This document shows positions 15,247 to 23,358 of a DNA stretch of 41,825 nucleotides, piece by piece; position 1 is the stretch's first letter; every line of letters starts with the position of its first letter. The notes beneath the pieces are model-generated. The model was not told the origin of the DNA. It did not search any database and saw nothing but the letters and a program-made list of their open reading frames with translations. Both the position numbers and the translations under genes were made by a program. Source of the DNA: an uncultured Collinsella sp. (GTDB lineage Bacteria; Actinomycetota; Coriobacteriia; Coriobacteriales; Coriobacteriaceae); contig CATWVA010000018.1 of assembly GCA_958354105.1 (NCBI GenBank), forward strand, positions 1-41,825, written 5' to 3'.

Positions 15247-16377
15247 GTGAACATTCTTGATCTACTCCCATCGACACGGCGCGCAGTGCGAAACACGAGG
15301 GATTCAATAGAATCACTCAAAGACTCGATCGAATCCCTCAGGGATTCGATCGAGTCTTTGAAATGCGAAACAACGGCCCAATATGACCGCGTTTTTTCTA
15401 GAACCGAACAAGCAGACATCGGCATTAACGGACATCTTACCTGTGAATTCGAACGGCTTGAAAAGGCGATTAAAGCCCACGATTCGAAGACCGTCATCAT
15501 GCTATGGGAACTCTACAGGAAAGACGAAGAGCTGCCAGAAGATGCTCGAAAACGTTTCTTCAAAAGCATTCCGCCCGCCACAGGCCCATTACGGCTACAT
15601 CAACTAGGCTGCGCACAATTATTGTCAGAATTCAATGAGCTCTGTAAAGCACACAATCTTGACTACTGGATTGCTTTTGGAACTCTCCTGGGCGCTGTCA
15701 GACACGGAGGTTTCATTCCATGGGACGATGATACAGACCTCGGGATGACTCGAGCAGATATTAAAAAATTGGTAGAAATAGTTGAGGATGATTCACGCTA
15801 CTCAGTTTCCGTCGTTTACGATGCATTTGCCTTCTGCCGACAGATTCGCTTCAAATACTCCAACGAGAATATTCCCTGTTTCCTTGACCTTTTTCTCTTT
15901 GACGAGGTCAGCGACGTCACACATGCAACGTTTGAGAAGCAGGCTGCCCTGAGAGGCGAAATGATCGAACATTTCATCTCTCAGGATTGGTATCAAGAGT
16001 GGCAAGCAGCGGGGTATGTTTCCGAAAATTCAATATTAGGAGAAAAGGCCGCAGCCATCTTTGATGCCTATTTAAACCAAGCGGAAGATGATGGAATCAT
16101 CTCCGCCAACGGTAGTGGGCTCATTTGGGGAATCGACAATCTGACCGATCTTAATGGATATGATTGGATATGCTCGAAAGGCGACGTTCTTCCAACTCAA
16201 CGCATCGCGTTTGAAGGTGCGCCATGTGAAGCACCGGCAAATATTGAAAAGTTATTAACTGAAGTGTATGGGAACATCTACTCATTACCTGACGATATCT
16301 CAACGCACTTTGCTCACGTCGATTTAACTGACAGCAATTTGGAATCTCTTCATCTTGAGAATCCAGATACCGTTTAG
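15247..16377 (+). CDS. LicD-family phosphotransferase with N-terminal heptad repeats
   Basis: A 376-residue protein of the LicD/fukutin-related family, which transfers phosphocholine or other phospho-groups to glycans. The signature spans residues 139-165: YWIAFGTLLGAVRHGGFIPW followed by DDDTDLGM, which holds the metal-binding acidic residues. The N-terminus has three near-identical heptads (DSIESLK/R, residues 19-39) that should form a coiled coil, probably for oligomerisation. The GTG start has AAAGGA six bases upstream and is three bases after the tagD stop. Its pairing with the cytidylyltransferase fits transfer of a CDP-derived phospho-substituent; the true substituent is unknown. There is no membrane segment. 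Confidence 0.88.
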   Translation: MNILDLLPSTRRAVRNTRDSIESLKDSIESLRDSIESLKCETTAQYDRVFSRTEQADIGINGHLTCEFERLEKAIKAHDSKTVIMLWELYRKDEELPEDARKRFFKSIPPATGPLRLHQLGCAQLLSEFNELCKAHNLDYWIAFGTLLGAVRHGGFIPWDDDTDLGMTRADIKKLVEIVEDDSRYSVSVVYDAFAFCRQIRFKYSNENIPCFLDLFLFDEVSDVTHATFEKQAALRGEMIEHFISQDWYQEWQAAGYVSENSILGEKAAAIFDAYLNQAEDDGIISANGSGLIWGIDNLTDLNGYDWICSKGDVLPTQRIAFEGAPCEAPANIEKLLTEVYGNIYSLPDDISTHFAHVDLTDSNLESLHLENPDTV

Positions 16378-16429
16378 CCAATGAAATACCCGTCTTTCTC
16401 ATAGGACAACAAACGAGCTAGAAGAAACA

Positions 16430-16462
16430 CGGAGGCTCCGTCAGATCCTGACGGAGCCTCCG
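16430..16462. terminator. Bidirectional terminator between licD and GT2
   Basis: Perfect 15-bp arms (16430-16444 and 16448-16462) close on a 3-base loop between two convergent genes. No long T tract is present, but the stem is very strong. Confidence 0.7.
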
Positions 16463-16510
16463 ATTGCCGCAGCCTCACAGCCAAAGAGATACAGCCTGGT
16501 ACCTGATACG

Positions 16511-17731
16511 CTACTTCTCCGACTCAACATTCCCTAGCTCAATACGTAGAAGCTCGATAGAGTTCAGAAGCGCGACGCTTTCCTTCTGGACAAATTCTGA
16601 TTCAAGATGACGTAGCGCGACAGTCCGAGACGACGGAGGAAAAATCCGACCCGTCATCTGGCGCATCTTAAGAACAGCGCCCAATGAAGCGAGCCTCTCT
16701 CGACCCCGTCGCAAAAAGTCAATGGGATTATTCCTAAGAGTTCCAAGATAGAACATCATCTTTCGACGTGGTCCAAATAGGCGACGTCGATCGATTAGTA
16801 TCGCACGAGCCATCGCACCGTACTCTCTATCATGGAGGAGCGCTTTTAATTGAACGTCCGAAAAGTACGTCTCCAAGATCGACTTTAGAAAATTGGCGAG
16901 CATTGTCCTATCCTGAACAGGAGCTGTCATGACATCCATGAACACAAACTCACCAATTAAACTGAGCAATTGAGATCCAAAGCGCTCAGCATTCCCAGAC
17001 TGTTTCCAATCCGAGCATATACGATCCGAGATTCGTAGATGGTCATATATCCTCAAGACCTTATCGTCATTTCTGGTTGCCATAAGGGAATCGGCTCGAT
17101 TCACCCGATAGTCATACAGTTTGTCAGACAGAAACACGGTTTTCCGAGACCGAGGATAAGCCATGTAATGAAATAACTTGTCCTCTCCAAACCGAAGTTC
17201 CTCATCAAACCACAGTCGCTCTTCAATTAGAAATTCGCGACGACAAGCCGTTCTCCAAGCGAACGGCTCAGCAGCCTCGAGAGCAAAAAGAGACGGATCG
17301 AATGACGCATACATTGTGTCGCGAGGAGAAAGTACTTTATCCAGCCACCAATTAGAAAGGAATTGAGGATACACGCGCCCACCGAACGTAATCAAATCAG
17401 CATGCGTGGAATCAAAGGCGTCAGTTATACGCTTTGCAGCCGTCTTGTCCAAGAAGTCGTCAGAATCAACAAAGCAAACAATGTCACCCGTGGCACAGCG
17501 AATACCAGCGTTGCGCGCGGAAGACAGCCCCCCGTTCTCTTTACTGATGATTCGCATTCTAGGTTCGACCTTCGAATACATCTCCAGAATGTTCGAAGAT
17601 CTATCGGTTGACCCATCATCGACACAGATTATTTCGATATCCCTAAATGTCTGGTTTCGAATAGAATCAAGGCAGACAGGGAGATACCGTTCAACGTTAT
17701 AGACGGGAACAATGATACTCAGCTTGGTCAT
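16511..17731 (-). CDS. GT2 glycosyltransferase
   Basis: A 406-residue family 2 glycosyltransferase. The GT-A core reads LSIIVPVYNVERYLPVCLDS, IICVDDGSTDRS, KENGGLSSARNAG and VDSDDFLDKTAA within the first 105 residues. The remaining 300 residues, including FGEDKLFHYMAYPR, form the acceptor-side region with no obvious membrane helix. The ATG has GGAG six bases upstream. It lies 18 bases after the next GT2, so the two are co-transcribed. The DNA is visibly less GC-rich than glf and rmlB, suggesting separate acquisition. Confidence 0.88.
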   Translation of the reverse strand: MTKLSIIVPVYNVERYLPVCLDSIRNQTFRDIEIICVDDGSTDRSSNILEMYSKVEPRMRIISKENGGLSSARNAGIRCATGDIVCFVDSDDFLDKTAAKRITDAFDSTHADLITFGGRVYPQFLSNWWLDKVLSPRDTMYASFDPSLFALEAAEPFAWRTACRREFLIEERLWFDEELRFGEDKLFHYMAYPRSRKTVFLSDKLYDYRVNRADSLMATRNDDKVLRIYDHLRISDRICSDWKQSGNAERFGSQLLSLIGEFVFMDVMTAPVQDRTMLANFLKSILETYFSDVQLKALLHDREYGAMARAILIDRRRLFGPRRKMMFYLGTLRNNPIDFLRRGRERLASLGAVLKMRQMTGRIFPPSSRTVALRHLESEFVQKESVALLNSIELLRIELGNVESEK

Positions 17732-17749
17732 TCACTTCTCCGGAATTAG

Positions 17750-18820
17750 TTAGTGGGTCAATCGGAACAAAGCCAATCGAATTGCAGACAGCAATCCCCC
17801 CGCCCGCATCAGCCTAACAAAGCGCTCTTTTCGAGTACGTGAGCCATCCGAAGACCGAAGCACTCCATACAACTTGGAATCGTGAAGCAGAAGAATTAGA
17901 TTAAGCCGCTTGGAGGGCTCGAAAATGTTGAGATCACTATAGCCTTGCTGTAGATCAGAATTCACATCCTCAACCATCCGAGGAACAAATTGCTCTCGAA
18001 GCTCAGGAGACAGCCGGTCATAGTTCCACTCATAGCTATCGAAGCGCATTTTTGCTAGGACGGATCGCAGATATATCCTGGCCTGACAATGCGAATCGAG
18101 GTATCGATGCATCTCCTCGTATTCGTCGCAGACGCAGAAAACCTTGCCAGGAGAATTGACCGAGGACTTTTCATTATCCTGGCGATAGTGTAGGAAGGCC
18201 TCATTAAGCAAGACCGCGTTATCGCACGAAGCCCATACCTTGAAGTTAAAGCCAGCATCTTGATACGAAGCGCCCGGCGAAGGCAGGAACGAAATATCAT
18301 TCTTCTCCAAGAAATCCCTTCGATAGATAGCCGACCATATCGATGGCTTTCGATAAAACACCTCTCGCTCCACTTGGGGGTTCACATGGCCTTCAAGAAG
18401 CGCATCGACCCAGCCGAACTTCTCATTGCGCTCTTCGGGAAGAGACCAGTACAGATAAAAGTCGCACTTAACCACCTGGGCGTCGCATTGCTTGGCTGCT
18501 CGATACATTGTTTCCAATGCACCTGAGTCCAAGAAATCGTCCGACTCAAGAATGCCGACGTACTCACCGGTGCACATCGAGAGACCCTTGTTCATGGAGT
18601 CGCCATAGCCAGAATTAGGCTTGTCAAGAACTCGGAAGCGAGGATCGGCTTCGACATATTCATTGATGATATCGAGGGAGCTATCCGTCGACCCATCGTT
18701 TATGCATATAATCTCGATGTTCGAAAGTGATTGTTCGCGAGCCGACTCAAGGCACTGGCGAAGATACTTTTCGACATTACAAATTGGAACCAACAATGAG
18801 ACTGCAGGGGCTTCAGCCAT
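17750..18820 (-). CDS. GT2 glycosyltransferase
   Basis: A 356-residue family 2 glycosyltransferase with VSLLVPICNVEKYLRQCLES, IICINDGSTDSS, KPNSGYGDSMNKG and the acidic ILESDDFLDSG. The variant GYGDSMNKG, in place of GLSSARN, and the later SPGASYQDAGFNFKV place it with the capsule and LPS GT2 subgroup that often sits next to LicD or teichoic-acid genes. First gene of a two-gene minus-strand unit. About 265 bases upstream contain no gene, only a hairpin after rmlB and an AT-rich leader. Sugar specificity is unknown. Confidence 0.87.
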   Translation of the reverse strand: MAEAPAVSLLVPICNVEKYLRQCLESAREQSLSNIEIICINDGSTDSSLDIINEYVEADPRFRVLDKPNSGYGDSMNKGLSMCTGEYVGILESDDFLDSGALETMYRAAKQCDAQVVKCDFYLYWSLPEERNEKFGWVDALLEGHVNPQVEREVFYRKPSIWSAIYRRDFLEKNDISFLPSPGASYQDAGFNFKVWASCDNAVLLNEAFLHYRQDNEKSSVNSPGKVFCVCDEYEEMHRYLDSHCQARIYLRSVLAKMRFDSYEWNYDRLSPELREQFVPRMVEDVNSDLQQGYSDLNIFEPSKRLNLILLLHDSKLYGVLRSSDGSRTRKERFVRLMRAGGLLSAIRLALFRLTH

Positions 18821-18957
18821 TCAAACGACCATCCTTTAATCTGAACCAACGTATTTATGTTAGCAGGAATATAAGCACTCAGCGCCACTTCTCGCATTTC
18901 AAGTGCCGCGCATAAGCGACCTTCGCAACAATAACATCGATATCTTATCGAAGCCCC

Positions 18958-19019
18958 GGCCCGTGCGCGGTGAGCTTCCCCGGGGGTCATCCCCAGGTCC
19001 GCAAGGGCGCGCACGGGCC
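18958..19019 (-). terminator. Hairpin after rmlB
   Basis: GGCCCGTGCGCG (18958-18969) and CGCGCACGGGCC (19008-19019) pair perfectly over 12 bp around a 38-base loop that itself contains CCCCGGGGG. It lies about 65 bases beyond the rmlB stop. There is no T tract, so assignment as a terminator is tentative. Confidence 0.5.
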
Positions 19020-19085
19020 GAGAAGGCGTCTCTCGTACTCGGGCACCGCGAGTGGTTCGCAACGGCGCCCTCAATCAGTGGTAAC

Positions 19086-20105
19086 TTACTGGCCCTGGGC
19101 CTTGTAGCGTGCCTCGGTAGCGGCCTTGACGGGCTCCCACCAGGCGCGGTTCTCGGTGTACCAGGCGATGGTCTGGTCGAGCCCCTCGGAGAAGTCCGTG
19201 TGCTTGGGCTCCCAGCCCAGCTCGCGGCGGAGCTTGGTGGAGTCGATGGCGTAGCGGCGGTCGTGGCCGGGGCGGTCGCGCACCCAGTCGAAGTCGTCGG
19301 CCGGCTTTCCCATGCGCGTGAGTATCGCGCGCAGCACGTCGATGTTGGAGCGCTCGCCGTCGGCGCCGATGAGGTAGGTCTCCCCCATCTCGCCCTTGGT
19401 GAGGATGGTCCACACGGCGCTCGAGTGGTCGTCGGTGTGGATCCAGTCGCGCACGTTGCGGCCGTCGCCGTAGAGCTTGGGGCGCACGCCGTCCAGGATG
19501 TTGGTGATCTGGCGCGGGATGAACTTCTCCACGTGCTGGTAGGGGCCGTAGTTGTTGGAGCAGTTGGAGATGGTCGCCCTCACGCCGAAGGTGCGGTGCC
19601 AGGCGCGCACCAGGTGGTCGGAGGCCGCCTTGGTGGAGCTGTAGGGGGAGCTGGGGCGGTAGGGCGTCTCCTCGGTGAAGCGCGCGGGGTCGTCCAAGGC
19701 CAGGTCGCCGTAGACCTCGTCGGTGGAGACGTGGTGGTAGCGCACGCCGAACTTGCGCGCGGCCTGCAGCAGGCAGAAGGTGCCCTCCACGTTGGTGCGC
19801 AGGAACGGCGTGGGGTCGTCGATGGAGTTGTCGTTGTGGCTCTCGGCGGCGTAGTGGACGATCGCGTCGTGGCCGGGGACGAGCTCGTCCAGCAGCGCGG
19901 CATCGCAGATGTCACCCACCACGAGCTCCACGCGGTCGGCGGGCAGCCCGGCGATGTTCTCGGGGTTGCCGGCGTAGGTCAGCTTGTCCAGGACGGCGAC
20001 GCGCACGTCGGGGTGGTTGTTCACGACGTAGTGCACGAAGTTGCTGCCGATGAAGCCGCAGCCGCCCGTGACGATGATGTTGGTGGGTTCGAAGTTCTCG
20101 GACAA
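19086..20105 (-). CDS. rmlB: dTDP-glucose 4,6-dehydratase
   Basis: An SDR-superfamily enzyme converting dTDP-glucose to dTDP-4-keto-6-deoxyglucose, the second step to dTDP-rhamnose and other deoxysugars. It has the NAD loop VTGGCGFIGSNFVHY at residues 12-26, YAAESHNDNSIDDP, STDEVYGDL with the active-site Thr-Asp-Glu, and the catalytic YSSTK. NNYGPYQHVEKFIP and the C-terminal RPGHDRRYAIDSTK are diagnostic. The 339 residues are full length. The TTG start has GGGAAAGG six bases upstream. RmlA and RmlC are not in the window and RmlD is only a fragment, so rhamnose synthesis must rely on genes elsewhere, or the product is another deoxysugar. Confidence 0.96.
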   Translation of the reverse strand: MSENFEPTNIIVTGGCGFIGSNFVHYVVNNHPDVRVAVLDKLTYAGNPENIAGLPADRVELVVGDICDAALLDELVPGHDAIVHYAAESHNDNSIDDPTPFLRTNVEGTFCLLQAARKFGVRYHHVSTDEVYGDLALDDPARFTEETPYRPSSPYSSTKAASDHLVRAWHRTFGVRATISNCSNNYGPYQHVEKFIPRQITNILDGVRPKLYGDGRNVRDWIHTDDHSSAVWTILTKGEMGETYLIGADGERSNIDVLRAILTRMGKPADDFDWVRDRPGHDRRYAIDSTKLRRELGWEPKHTDFSEGLDQTIAWYTENRAWWEPVKAATEARYKAQGQ

Positions 20106-20171
20106 GGTACGCCTTTCCCTATCGCCCGAGCTTATAACGAGACTTAGACTTTCCTTGTTTGCGAAATGAAA

Positions 20172-22316
20172 TCAAACAAGACATAGCATCTGAGCCACAC
20201 CATAGAACACGGACGGACATGTGCTCACCAGAGCGCCATAACGATCGGGAGACAACAAGATCCAAAACCCCAAGAGGATTGTCAGTCCGATAAGTGCAAC
20301 CGTAATCCTAAAAATCACACCTTTACCTTCCACAAAACCAGGAGTCTGAAGCAGCACTCCAAACACAAGCAAAATCAATAACCATGAGAAGTCACTGAAG
20401 TACCGCATTGTAATACTCGCAATCTGGAAATCCGCAAAAAGGATTACCGATGCGACAATGAGCGAAAAGATGATGGCAGCCTTCTGACTCTGCTTACTCT
20501 TGGAGAACACGGGCGGAATGCAAGCAAGGCCCACGAGCAAGAACGGAGCGATGGGCAGCAATCCTCCAAGATAAGGCTCATAAAACCAATAGCCCTGGAA
20601 ATCAACAGCCATGTCTACACCGAAAACATACGGGTACCGTGCGCAAATACTCAAAGGCTGAACCAAATACTGGAACAAAGCGGGAAGGGACCGCGATAGG
20701 TCAATTCCTCGCGAAGTCATATCGCTACCAGTCAGGTTGTATGCGGCACCAAAATCAAAGACCGATCCAAACCTCATGCCGTTATACAGCATGACGGGAA
20801 TTGCAACGAGAATAAATGGCGCAATTACCGACACCGTGTTGCCAACGCCCTTTTTTGAGAAAAACAGACGTTCCCGAAATATCGCATTCCAAAAAATCGG
20901 GAAGGCAAGCAAAGAGACCAGCACGTATTGGGGCCGGCAGCCCAATGACAGGGCAATCAGAAATGAACCAAGGATGAGGTAGCTCTTCTTGAAGCCCCCG
21001 TGGTCTCCATCCAAACGCTCCGCAGATATCCAACACGACAAGCCCAAGAACACAACAATTAAGCCAGATAAAATAGGGACAGAATAAATCTGTGGGAGAA
21101 AAACAAGGTACAGCAGTCCACTCGCAACAAAAAATGACACTGAAGAAAGTGCGAACAGACCAAGGGAGACATCTTGTCGATAGCGCTTTGCCAAGCAATA
21201 CAGCAACGCATTGAAAGCGCAAATGAAGATCACCCCCAAAGCGAGAACGACTTGATCCGTTCTAAGATCACGGCCAGTTAACAACTTGAAGGGAACAAAC
21301 GCAACCAATGCCGGAAGCGCACCGAAATACGAGTAGTAATGCCCGTTATAAAAAGCATAGTCGAGGTAGTAATACTCACCAGCCTGAGATAATTCCTGAG
21401 CTCGAGCTGAAGTATCGTACGGGTTTTCCATATCAGAGAGAACGGCGGACACGGGAAGGTCTAAGGAAACCTTGCCCGACAAAAACGCATCCGCAAGATG
21501 ATTGTATTGATTGAAGTCAAATGCAACCGGCCCGCTAATTGTTGGACCGTTAGCTGGATTGTCAACAACCCCAGACAATCGGCTGACAACAACAGATCCC
21601 GCCATCTCAACGGTCATTAACGCGACAATGCATCCGATAACAACAGGGCGAATTGGAAACAATCTAGTCCTGTAAAGACTAGATGAGGGTCGGAAAGCAA
21701 GGAGCGCACAAGCCAATAATGCAACAATCCCAAATCGGATGAGCTCGAAGCAAAACGGCCTCATGGCATTAATAGACGCGCCTCGAAAATCAAAGCTGAA
21801 CCCCGATTCTTCTTGAATAAGCACCCGCATCTTATGTGAAACCCCAGAAAGATGCAGGCGAAGGTATTTCGAGCTTTCCATACCGCCGCAGTAATTGTAA
21901 GAAGGAAGTTCAAAGAAAGATGAGTTCGCTTCGTCAGTAGCAAGACCCTTTATTGCTAAATAAGGGCCAGTCGACGTTCTCCATGACGAAGATGTCCAGC
22001 CTGGAACAGCGATATCAAGGTAAAGATTCTCGACACGACAACCATCGGCATCGAATTCAATATAGGCGGTTTCGGGATCTACGACCTTAATCGTCCTGTC
22101 ATCCTGAATCTCCAATCCAGGACCAAGGCTCCAATCCACTTCTTTCGCGTTCCCAAATAGCAAAGATTCCCAGAACGGGAAATTGAATACGAGAATCTCC
22201 AAGGCCATTGCAATCATAAGTGAAATAGCAAAATACCGAAGAATCTTCTGCAAAATGCTGGAACCATCGTGGCTAACAGGCTCAATGTTATTTCTCGCGC
22301 ACTCTATAGGAGTCAT
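20172..22316 (-). CDS. Large polytopic membrane protein, GT-C-like
   Basis: A 714-residue membrane protein. One N-terminal helix (about residues 25-45) is followed by an extracytoplasmic beta-rich region of about 150 residues, then around ten transmembrane helices. The loop NPYDTSARA...YYLDYAFYNGHYYSYFGALP is a conserved acidic/aromatic loop seen in membrane glycosyltransferase-like (GT-C fold) proteins that use polyprenyl-phosphate sugars. It would add sugars outside the membrane using the product of GtrB-like GT2 enzymes such as those at 5811 or 25411. The ATG at 22316 with GGAG six bases upstream is preferred over an upstream TTG (22328). It follows the acyltransferase in the same operon. 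No precise family is assigned. Confidence 0.75.
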   Translation of the reverse strand: MTPIECARNNIEPVSHDGSSILQKILRYFAISLMIAMALEILVFNFPFWESLLFGNAKEVDWSLGPGLEIQDDRTIKVVDPETAYIEFDADGCRVENLYLDIAVPGWTSSSWRTSTGPYLAIKGLATDEANSSFFELPSYNYCGGMESSKYLRLHLSGVSHKMRVLIQEESGFSFDFRGASINAMRPFCFELIRFGIVALLACALLAFRPSSSLYRTRLFPIRPVVIGCIVALMTVEMAGSVVVSRLSGVVDNPANGPTISGPVAFDFNQYNHLADAFLSGKVSLDLPVSAVLSDMENPYDTSARAQELSQAGEYYYLDYAFYNGHYYSYFGALPALVAFVPFKLLTGRDLRTDQVVLALGVIFICAFNALLYCLAKRYRQDVSLGLFALSSVSFFVASGLLYLVFLPQIYSVPILSGLIVVFLGLSCWISAERLDGDHGGFKKSYLILGSFLIALSLGCRPQYVLVSLLAFPIFWNAIFRERLFFSKKGVGNTVSVIAPFILVAIPVMLYNGMRFGSVFDFGAAYNLTGSDMTSRGIDLSRSLPALFQYLVQPLSICARYPYVFGVDMAVDFQGYWFYEPYLGGLLPIAPFLLVGLACIPPVFSKSKQSQKAAIIFSLIVASVILFADFQIASITMRYFSDFSWLLILLVFGVLLQTPGFVEGKGVIFRITVALIGLTILLGFWILLSPDRYGALVSTCPSVFYGVAQMLCLV

Positions 22317-22334
22317 CAAGTTCTCCAAACTAAA

Positions 22335-23357
22335 CTATGCGGACTTCGCACGTCTGGCCGGATAAAACAAACCAGACAGGAAAGGCGGCAAACAATAAAC
22401 CACGCCAGCGAACAGCCCCGTGCACGCAACCTGCATCAACACCATAAGAACCCATGCATGCGGAATCTGAGACATGATCTCCCAAATCAGATCCCACCGA
22501 ATCACATCTAACTCAACGAGATGCATGCAGAAAAAGGCAAGAGAGTTCTTTCCCACGAACTTTAACATGCTGGACAAGACGGGAATTTTAGAAATGTATA
22601 CCTCAGAAAACTTTAGGAGGCAGATGGAGCCACACACTCCACCAATAACATCCATTGCCCCTGCAGCATACGTGTTGGAAACCATGTACAGAACACCATG
22701 GTATCTAGCGCAATACAACCAAATACAGAAGGAAAAGCCCCATAGAATTGGAGACATGCCACCCCGCCTCAAAAGAGACGAATCCTTGATCTTGAACCCA
22801 ATATATAAGAACAGAACGGCGCACATTGCGGGCTGAACAGCCAAGGGCAACCAGATGGAGTCCGCAGAACCAATGCCAACGATAAAGAGGGCGAGGCATA
22901 CCAAGGCTGGATAGTCAGTCTTCAACGCCGCATTTAGCAACAACCGCGACCAGAATAACGCAAGTAGAAACCAAATAGCCCCAATAGCCATTACCCCTTC
23001 CGGCATAGAGTCAAGAACAGCCCCGGATCCGTATAAAGCCGCCACGGTCCAGGAGCGGACAGTTTCGACAACTAGCCCACCGTCAAATATGGTTCTAAAT
23101 ACCATTAAAACAATCAGGATGAGGCTTGTCCCCAGATATGGAACTAGCAACCCACTCACACTCTTCCGAAGCAGGGCTCTCTCGTCTTCCTGCTGTTTAA
23201 AAAAGTAGCCGCTCACAATAAAGAACAGCGGCATGTGAAAGGAGTAGCACGCTTTTACAACGCCTTGGGGCACACCGGCAAAGCTGCAGTGCCCAACGAC
23301 AACTGCAATCAAAGCGACCGCCTTCGCGATATCAAAAGAGGTAAGTCGTTTCGCCAT
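22335..23357 (-). CDS. Membrane acyltransferase (OatA/WecH-type, acyltransferase 3)
   Basis: A multi-spanning acyltransferase, about ten helices and 340 residues, that probably O-acetylates a surface glycan using acyl-CoA. Typical features are the opening RLTSFDIAKAVALIAVVVGHC with the conserved His, and FHMPLFFIVSGYFFK with the signature FHMPLFF. The ATG at 23357 is chosen because it starts one base after the upstream stop and has GGTGA in front; the longer frame uses a TTG at 23369. Second gene of a three-gene minus-strand operon. Confidence 0.88.
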   Translation of the reverse strand: MAKRLTSFDIAKAVALIAVVVGHCSFAGVPQGVVKACYSFHMPLFFIVSGYFFKQQEDERALLRKSVSGLLVPYLGTSLILIVLMVFRTIFDGGLVVETVRSWTVAALYGSGAVLDSMPEGVMAIGAIWFLLALFWSRLLLNAALKTDYPALVCLALFIVGIGSADSIWLPLAVQPAMCAVLFLYIGFKIKDSSLLRRGGMSPILWGFSFCIWLYCARYHGVLYMVSNTYAAGAMDVIGGVCGSICLLKFSEVYISKIPVLSSMLKFVGKNSLAFFCMHLVELDVIRWDLIWEIMSQIPHAWVLMVLMQVACTGLFAGVVYCLPPFLSGLFYPARRAKSA

Positions 23358-23358
23358 A

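Noticed and set aside
18903..20147. A 414-codon plus-strand open frame
   Set aside because: Antisense shadow of rmlB; composition is Gly/Val/Ala/His rich and no domain is visible.
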